64,000 nt of DNA, taken from the NCBI RefSeq assembly GCF_011745665.1, contig NZ_CP050253.1:223418-287417 (forward strand), given 5' to 3'. Source of the DNA: Zophobihabitans entericus. GTDB lineage: Bacteria; Pseudomonadota; Gammaproteobacteria; Enterobacterales; Orbaceae. Positions within the stretch are counted from its first letter, which is position 1. Every line of letters starts with the position of its first letter. The translations under genes were made by a program, and so were the position numbers. The notes under the pieces are model-generated. The model saw nothing but the letters and a program-made list of their open reading frames with translations. It did no database searches and was not told the origin of the DNA. Below, in pieces: positions 59,371-64,000 of this stretch.

Positions 59371-59400
59371 TTCCTTTATACCAGAACAAGTATAAAGGAA
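59371..59400 (-). promoter_or_regulatory. Hairpin covering the tetA-like ribosome binding site
   Basis: On the minus strand TTCCTTTATAC, an 8-nt loop and the exact complement GTATAAAGGAA form an 11-bp stem. The right arm holds AAAGGAA, the Shine-Dalgarno sequence seven bases before the ATG. Pairing would block initiation. It could alternatively be an operator palindrome. Confidence 0.55.
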
Positions 59401-59403
59401 CTC

Positions 59404-59424
59404 TCAAAAAAGCCATAACTGCAT
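59404..59424 (-). CDS. Possible six-codon leader peptide before tetA-like gene
   Basis: ATG-CAG-TTA-TGG-CTT-TTT-TGA would encode MQLWLF. It ends three bases before the left arm of the hairpin that hides the ribosome binding site. A terminating or stalled ribosome here would cover that arm. No good Shine-Dalgarno site precedes it, so this is speculative. Confidence 0.2.
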   Translation of the reverse strand: MQLWLF

Positions 59425-59452
59425 AGGTAATAAATAGTTAATATTCTTTTAT

Positions 59453-59908
59453 TTATTCTACCGGTGCTACTTCATAACGACTGGCAATCCCGATACGATT
59501 CCAGGCATTCATGGTGACAGATAGCCATTCAACAGCCGCTACTTTTTGTTCACCTAACGTCTGAGTAGCTTTATGATAAATAGCATCAGGAATGTGATCT
59601 GCTGCAACTAGTGTGATCGCTTCAGCCAGATCAAGCGCGACCAGTTCCTCTTCAGTATAGTACTTTGTTTCATGGCGTACGCTCAGTAAGCTAATTCGTT
59701 CATAACTCTCATTGTCTTTACTGGCATCCTGCATATGTAGACGAATACAAAAAGCACAGCCATTTAATTGTGAAATATGTAATTTCAATAAGTGAGCAAA
59801 ACCGGACTTAATCCCTGACTCAGCGATCATTTGATTCACTTCTTTATCCATTTGAGCCATCGCCTGATAGACCTTAGGTAGAACTTTGCCTAAATTAATT
59901 CGTGTCAT
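59453..59908 (-). CDS. Carboxymuconolactone decarboxylase/AhpD family protein
   Basis: 151 residues, all-alpha fold. The redox motif is C51-A-F-C54 followed by H58 (NGCAFCIRLHMQDA), the AhpD-type CxxC plus His that can give alkylhydroperoxidase activity. The C-terminal region AVEWLSVTMNAWNRIGIASRYE is typical of the YciW/YnjA-like subgroup. It is divergent from a WYL regulator with 84 bp between starts, which fits regulation by that protein. It lies upstream of the TetA-like gene on the same strand, 90 bp apart. Confidence 0.85.
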   Translation of the reverse strand: MTRINLGKVLPKVYQAMAQMDKEVNQMIAESGIKSGFAHLLKLHISQLNGCAFCIRLHMQDASKDNESYERISLLSVRHETKYYTEEELVALDLAEAITLVAADHIPDAIYHKATQTLGEQKVAAVEWLSVTMNAWNRIGIASRYEVAPVE

Positions 59909-59992
59909 TTTCTTTTTCCTTAATATTTACATCATTAGAATAACTGTTATAACCTAATAAGGTTTCAAAAACTGATACCTTTATATTTTATT

Positions 59993-60946
59993 ATGAAAAA
60001 AATTTTACGTTTGCAGCAAATGCAGCTGTTTCTAAATGGGAAAAAGAAGTTTACTGTACAGGACATTATGCAGGAATTACAGATTTCCCGTAGTACTGCA
60101 CTACGTTATATTGCCGATATGGAAGAAATCGGTATCCCTTTTTATAGTGAACGCGGTCGTCATGGCGGCTTTTTAATTGCTTCAACTTATCAACTTGCAC
60201 CTATCCGTTTTAGTGCCGATGAAATTAAAGCCATGCTATTTGCGATATCCAGTATGGATGTATTCCAGTCCACACCGTTTAAACAGCAATTTAGTTTAAT
60301 TAACGATAAATTAAAACAGGTTTTACCAAAAGAAGAACAAACAGCTTACCACAAGTTACAAAAACATCTGGCTGTACGTACGATTAAGCAAATTCATAAG
60401 ACATTGTATTTAGATACACTATTGCAACATACTCTAAACAAACAAAACATTCGCTTAACACTCACCACCGGAAAAGTTTACAGCTTAAGACCTGTGGCAC
60501 TCTGGTATGAATCCGGTAAATGGTTTGTCGCCGGTTACGCCTTTAATGTTAATGATTTACGGGTGATTCGTTGTGATCTTATTGCACGTTGTCAGATAGA
60601 AACCAATAACCTGCAAGTACCTGATTCTTTAACTTTAGATGATTATCATTTAGGAAATGTGAATACGTTAAGACAACCTCAAAAACAGCTTATGTTTTAT
60701 ATTCATATTCAAAATGAAGGGCTGGAACATTTTTATAGCAGAGCATTTACCCATATTCAGGTACAAAAAACTAAGCAAGGTACTATTTTATCGGCACCTT
60801 ACCATGAAGAAGAATTTGAGTATGTACTGGATTATATTAACGGCTTCTCACGTTATTTAATCGATATAGAACCAGCAGAATTAAAACAACAATATTGTGA
60901 AATGGTGAAGACGAGGCTGCATAAATTACAGGTTGTGGGTGAGTGA
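59993..60946 (+). CDS. WYL-domain transcriptional regulator (YafY type)
   Basis: 317 residues. N-terminal DeoR/HTH_11 helix-turn-helix (about 1-60; FTVQDIMQELQISRSTALRYIADMEE), then a WYL ligand-sensing domain (about 135-210) with RPVALWYESGKWFVAGYA, and a C-terminal extension. WYL regulators sense nucleic acid or small ligands. Divergent from the AhpD-like gene, so it probably controls that gene and perhaps the TetA-like gene after it. Start ATG follows TTTATATTTTATT; no strong ribosome binding site. Confidence 0.85.
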   Translation: MKKILRLQQMQLFLNGKKKFTVQDIMQELQISRSTALRYIADMEEIGIPFYSERGRHGGFLIASTYQLAPIRFSADEIKAMLFAISSMDVFQSTPFKQQFSLINDKLKQVLPKEEQTAYHKLQKHLAVRTIKQIHKTLYLDTLLQHTLNKQNIRLTLTTGKVYSLRPVALWYESGKWFVAGYAFNVNDLRVIRCDLIARCQIETNNLQVPDSLTLDDYHLGNVNTLRQPQKQLMFYIHIQNEGLEHFYSRAFTHIQVQKTKQGTILSAPYHEEEFEYVLDYINGFSRYLIDIEPAELKQQYCEMVKTRLHKLQVVGE

Positions 60947-61223
60947 ATTAGTATTATTTGGGGGTGTCATTATTGGGGCTGGTAATAAAAAACCCCCAAT
61001 TAAACCCCCAGATATGTTTGAGGAGTTTATAACTTCACTAGACACTAAAACACAACAGATTGATTTTATTAGGTTGGTTATTAATGCAAACAAAAGAGAG
61101 ATTACTCGTATCATCCTGATACTCGCCCTGCGGGCCGTTGCTTTGCAACGTTCAAAATCGTTCCCGACGATTTTGTCAAACCTCCTGCGGAGGTTCTCAT
61201 CCTTGGTAAACTCTGGGCGTAAA
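60947..61223. repeat. Non-coding spacer with four consecutive hairpins
   Basis: TTGGGGGT/ACCCCCAA (60958-60999) comes first, and its loop is 26 nt. Then four short hairpins follow one another: GCCC-TGC-GGGC (61125-61135), CGTTGC-TTT-GCAACG (61136-61150), AAAATCGT-TCCCG-ACGATTTT (61154-61174), AACCTCC-TGC-GGAGGTT (61179-61195). All are perfect. They lie just beyond the tRNA-Pro terminator. A 105-codon frame across this region is not credible as a gene. Confidence 0.65.
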
Positions 61224-61246
61224 AAAACCTGCTATAAGCAGGTTTT
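61224..61246 (-). terminator. Terminator of the tRNA-His/tRNA-Pro transcript
   Basis: AAAACCTGC-TATAA-GCAGGTTTT, a perfect 9-bp stem. On the minus strand it is followed by seven T in total and lies 6 bp past the tRNA-Pro CCA. Confidence 0.88.
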
Positions 61247-61252
61247 CTAAAT

Positions 61253-61329
61253 TGGTCGGCGAGAGAGGATTCGAACCTCCGACCCACTGGTCCCAAACCA
61301 GTTGCGCTACCAAGCTGCGCTACTCGCCG
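61253..61329 (-). tRNA. tRNA-Pro (anticodon TGG)
   Basis: 77 nt with encoded CCA. Acceptor stem CGGCGAG/CTCGCCG, anticodon arm ACTGG-TTTGGGA-CCAGT with TGG, and T-arm GGTTCGAATCC. Pairing is complete. Near-identical to the enterobacterial tRNA-Pro(UGG). Confidence 0.97.
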
Positions 61330-61334
61330 AAAGA

Positions 61335-61411
61335 TGGGGTGGCTAATGGGATTCGAACCCACGACAACTGGAATCACAATCCAGGGCTCTACCAACTGAG
61401 CTATAGCCACC
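61335..61411 (-). tRNA. tRNA-His (anticodon GTG)
   Basis: 77 nt with encoded CCA. It begins with the extra G(-1) that pairs with C73, the identity element of tRNA-His. Anticodon arm CTGGA-TTGTGAT-TCCAG with GTG. Five bases separate it from tRNA-Pro, so the two are one transcript. Confidence 0.97.
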
Positions 61412-61447
61412 GTCGCTAAGTATAAATTTCTACTTGAAGCGGACGAA

Positions 61448-61476
61448 ATAGTACGCATTTATAAGCACTCTGTCCA
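61448..61476 (-). promoter_or_regulatory. Promoter of the tRNA-His/tRNA-Pro unit
   Basis: On the minus strand, TGGACA (61471-61476), exactly 17 bases, then TACTAT (61448-61453), about 36 bp before the tRNA-His 5' end. The other half of this spacer (to 61754) leads to ptsH and is AT-rich with no clear gene. Confidence 0.65.
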
Positions 61477-61754
61477 GTAGATTTTGCATAAAAGATATTT
61501 TTTGTCTATATTCTCAGCAACTCGCCTTCCTATAAGGCCAATTAAATCCCTTGTTTTTATTAAGCATTTTGTCTAAATTCAACAAATACTTGTGTCGAAG
61601 CGGATTACTAGAGATAATAGTGACTTATTTTGTAACTATAAAATGGCTGCAATGTAAGTTATTGCATTGATTAAATATCACCAGAAACTCAATGAAAAGC
61701 TAATGTGTATATTTATATCAGGTCATAATAATTAATCTCAGGAGTTAATGCATT

Positions 61755-62012
61755 ATGTTCAAACAAGATGTCACTATTACTGCACCAAATGGTCTTCATA
61801 CTCGTCCTGCGGCTCAATTTGTGAAAGAAGCGAAAACATTCAGCTCTGAAATCACAGTGACCTCAAGTGGTAAAAGTGCTAGTGCTAAAAGTCTGTTTAA
61901 ACTACAAACACTTGGTTTAACTCAAGGAACACTTATTACGATTTCTGCAGAAGGCGAAGATGAGCAACAAGCAGTAGAGCATTTAGTAAAATTAATCCCA
62001 GAATTAGAATAA
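61755..62012 (+). CDS. ptsH: Phosphocarrier protein HPr
   Basis: Small PTS phosphocarrier, 85 residues as in E. coli. Active site H15 in [11 protein letters not shown] receives phosphate from enzyme I and passes it to EIIA domains. S46 is present in [18 protein letters not shown] lies ten bases before the ATG. First gene of ptsH-ptsI-crr; 46 bp separate it from the ptsI start. Confidence 0.97.
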   Translation: MFKQDVTITAPNGLHTRPAAQFVKEAKTFSSEITVTSSGKSASAKSLFKLQTLGLTQGTLITISAEGEDEQQAVEHLVKLIPELE

Positions 62013-62058
62013 TCTCTGCGATCCCATTTTTTAATTAACTGTTGTGAAAGGAACGATT

Positions 62059-63771
62059 ATGGTTTCAGGTATCCTCGTATCTCCCGGCATTGCTTTTGCT
62101 AAAGCAATGTTATTAAAAGAAGAACCCGCTGTACTTAATACAAAACCTATTGCTGATACTAAAGTAACAGCTGAAATAGAACGTTTTAAATCAGCGCAAG
62201 AAAAATCAAGCACTCAGCTTCATGCGATCATGAAACGTGCAGAACAAACTCTTGGTGAAGAAAAAGCAGCTATCTTCGAAGGCCACATTATGTTGCTTGA
62301 AGATGAAGACCTTGAAGCTGAGATTGTTAATCGCATCAAAACTAAACACGAATCAGCAGATCTAGCTGCACATACCGTGTTTGAAGCGCAAGCGAAAGAG
62401 CTTGAAGCACTTGATGATGAATATCTAAAAGAACGTGCGGCTGATATCCGTGATATCGGTAAACGTTTACTTCGCAATATCCTTGGCCTTGAAATTGTTG
62501 ACTTAAGCTCAATCAGCGAACCATCTATTCTTGTTGCTGTTGACTTAACGCCGTCAGAAACTGCACAACTTAACTTAGATAAAGTGCTTGGTTTTATCAC
62601 TGATGTGGGTGGCCGTACTTCTCATACATCAATTATGGCTCGTTCTCTTGAGATCCCTGCTATTGTTGGTACTAAGACTGCAACGCAAAAAATTCATCAC
62701 GGCGATGATCTGATTCTTGATTGTATTAACAACAAGATCTATATCAACCCTGATCACAAAACTGTTGAGAAACTGAAAACAGTTCAACAACAATATCTTG
62801 CTGATAAAGATGAATTAGCTAAATTAAAAGATCTACCGGCTATCACTCTTGATGGACATCAGGTAGAAGTCGCAGCTAACATCGGTACTGTACGTGATAT
62901 CGCTGGTGCAGATCGTAATGGTTATGAAGGTGTTGGTTTATACCGCACTGAGTTCTTATTCATGGATCGTGATGCGTATCCAAACGAAGAAGAACAATTT
63001 AAAGCTTATAAAGAAGTGGCTGAAGCAGCGGGTTCATTACCTGTTATCGTACGTACGATGGACATCGGTGGTGACAAAGATGTTCCATACATGAACCTGC
63101 CAAAAGAAGAAAACCCATTCCTTGGCTGGCGTGCAATCCGTATCAGTATGGATCGTAAAGATGTATTACATGCCCAGTTACGTGCAATCCTACGCGCCTC
63201 TGCGTTTGGTAAGTTACGTATTATGTTCCCTATGATCATTTCTGTTGAAGAGATCAGAACATTAAAATCTGAGATGAATATTCTTAAAGCTCAGCTTAAA
63301 GCTGAAAACAAAAAATTTGATGAAAGCATTGAAATCGGTGTGATGATCGAGACTCCGGCTGCAGCAGTAATTGCTGAACATTTAGCTAAAGAAGTCGATT
63401 TCTTCAGTATCGGGACCAATGACTTAACCCAGTATACTCTGGCAGTAGACCGTGGTAATGATTTAATTTCTCATCTGTATAACCCACTTTCTCCGTCTGT
63501 TTTAACTTTAATTAAGAAAGTTATCGATGCTTCTCATAAAGAAGGTAAATGGACTGGTATGTGTGGTGAGCTTGCAGGTGATGAGCGCGCAACACTCTTA
63601 TTATTAGGTATGGGACTGGATGAGTTCAGTATGAGTGCAATCTCTATTCCTAAGATTAAGAAGATTATACGTAATACTAATTTCAGTGACGCTAAGAAGC
63701 TAGCTGAAGAAGCATTACAAAAAGCAACTGCGAAAGAAATCGTAACTTTACTTGATAAATTTACGGCTTAA
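62059..63771 (+). CDS. ptsI: PTS enzyme I
   Basis: Transfers phosphate from phosphoenolpyruvate to HPr. 570 residues (E. coli 575). The N-terminal domain has the phosphorylated H189 in [13 protein letters not shown]. The C-terminal PEP-binding barrel has [42 protein letters not shown] and [10 protein letters not shown] with the conserved Cys. I chose the ATG at 62059, six bases after AAAGGA; a GTG five codons earlier would add MKGTI. It is shorter than E. coli PtsI at the C-terminus by a few residues. Confidence 0.96.
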   Translation: MVSGILVSPGIAFAKAMLLKEEPAVLNTKPIADTKVTAEIERFKSAQEKSSTQLHAIMKRAEQTLGEEKAAIFEGHIMLLEDEDLEAEIVNRIKTKHESADLAAHTVFEAQAKELEALDDEYLKERAADIRDIGKRLLRNILGLEIVDLSSISEPSILVAVDLTPSETAQLNLDKVLGFITDVGGRTSHTSIMARSLEIPAIVGTKTATQKIHHGDDLILDCINNKIYINPDHKTVEKLKTVQQQYLADKDELAKLKDLPAITLDGHQVEVAANIGTVRDIAGADRNGYEGVGLYRTEFLFMDRDAYPNEEEQFKAYKEVAEAAGSLPVIVRTMDIGGDKDVPYMNLPKEENPFLGWRAIRISMDRKDVLHAQLRAILRASAFGKLRIMFPMIISVEEIRTLKSEMNILKAQLKAENKKFDESIEIGVMIETPAAAVIAEHLAKEVDFFSIGTNDLTQYTLAVDRGNDLISHLYNPLSPSVLTLIKKVIDASHKEGKWTGMCGELAGDERATLLLLGMGLDEFSMSAISIPKIKKIIRNTNFSDAKKLAEEALQKATAKEIVTLLDKFTA

Positions 63772-63813
63772 TTGTTTGCATTGTAAATTTGTATTGCTTA
63801 ACCAGGAGTAACT

Positions 63814-64000
63814 ATGGGCTTATTCGATAAGTTAAAGCAGTTTGTCTCTGATGACGAATCTGCAGGGATTGAGGTGTTCTCACCTCTTACAGGCGAAATA
63901 GTCAAGATTGAAGATGTACCTGACGTTGTGTTTGCAGAAAAAATCGTTGGTGATGGCGTAGCTATCAAACCAACAGGCAGTCAAATTGTCGCTCCTATGA
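63814..64000 (+). CDS. crr: PTS glucose-specific EIIA component, 3'-truncated by window edge
   Basis: Start ATG with AGGAG upstream, 43 bp after ptsI. The 62 visible residues begin MGLFDKLKQFVSDD and continue with SPLTGEIVKIEDVPDVVFAEKIVGDG and AIKPTGS, nearly identical to E. coli EIIA-Glc. The active-site histidines (H75 and H90 in E. coli) lie beyond the window. It phosphorylates EIIB-Glc and, unphosphorylated, controls adenylate cyclase and non-PTS permeases. Confidence 0.95.
   Translation, partial: MGLFDKLKQFVSDDESAGIEVFSPLTGEIVKIEDVPDVVFAEKIVGDGVAIKPTGSQIVAPM

Noticed and set aside
60933..61250. 105-codon frame on the plus strand
   Set aside because: Starts inside the end of the WYL regulator gene and crosses five hairpins and a terminator; no site for initiation.
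61111..61458. 115-codon frame on the minus strand
   Set aside because: It is a translation of two tRNA genes and their terminator (VVGSNPISHP-type artefact).

Overview
The window is a stretch of gammaproteobacterial chromosome with fairly low GC. Housekeeping proteins (AccA, DnaE, ProS, XerD, EF-P, PtsI, UxuA, UxuB, UxaC) match their Escherichia coli counterparts almost residue for residue. Several gene orders are enterobacterial: accA-dnaE, xerD-dsbC-recJ, divergent epmB/efp, qseB-qseC, ptsH-ptsI-crr. The divergence and AT-rich spacers fit a sister group of Enterobacterales, such as Orbales (Orbus/Gilliamella-like gut symbionts). That assignment is an inference from protein similarity recalled from memory, not a search.

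Layout. 1-5.1 kb: 5'-truncated aspC, a MATE efflux pump, a tandemly duplicated 151-bp repeat, and the qseBC two-component system. 5.1-14.5 kb (minus strand): dgkA, ygiQ, accA, dnaE, ada. 14.7-16.4 kb: proS. 16.6-22.8 kb (minus): an operon-like block of ornithine-cyclodeaminase-type reductase, PLP aminotransferase, complete polar amino-acid ABC importer and inositol-monophosphatase-family phosphatase. 22.9-30.7 kb: epmB/efp, a lipoprotein of unknown function, xerD-dsbC-recJ and mpl. 31.4-37.6 kb: ettA, a small membrane protein, an MFS pump, argD, mscL-engB.

37.6-49.8 kb is a sugar-acid and sugar catabolic region. uxuA and its GntR regulator lie on the minus strand. uxuB, uxaC, an ExuT-type transporter, a GH31 glycosidase, gldA and a fused dihydroxyacetone kinase lie on the plus strand. 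A UxuR/ExuR-type operator sits in the divergent spacer. Together they would import hexuronates, convert glucuronate to 2-keto-3-deoxygluconate, release sugars from alpha-glycosides and oxidise and phosphorylate glycerol or dihydroxyacetone.

50-61 kb is more accessory: an autotransporter, a LacI-family remnant, a zinc-type oxidoreductase, a serine dehydratase/transporter/XRE-cupin module, a TetA-like efflux pump, an AhpD-like protein and a WYL regulator. The window closes with tRNA-Pro and tRNA-His and the PTS operon ptsH-ptsI-crr, with crr cut by the window edge.

I see no phage, insertion sequence, CRISPR array or plasmid gene. The most unusual content is non-coding. Three related hairpin repeat families are scattered in the spacers, and one family has a conserved loop on a stem that differs in sequence but still pairs. 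A hairpin would also hide the ribosome binding site of the TetA-like pump, with a six-codon frame just upstream of it.
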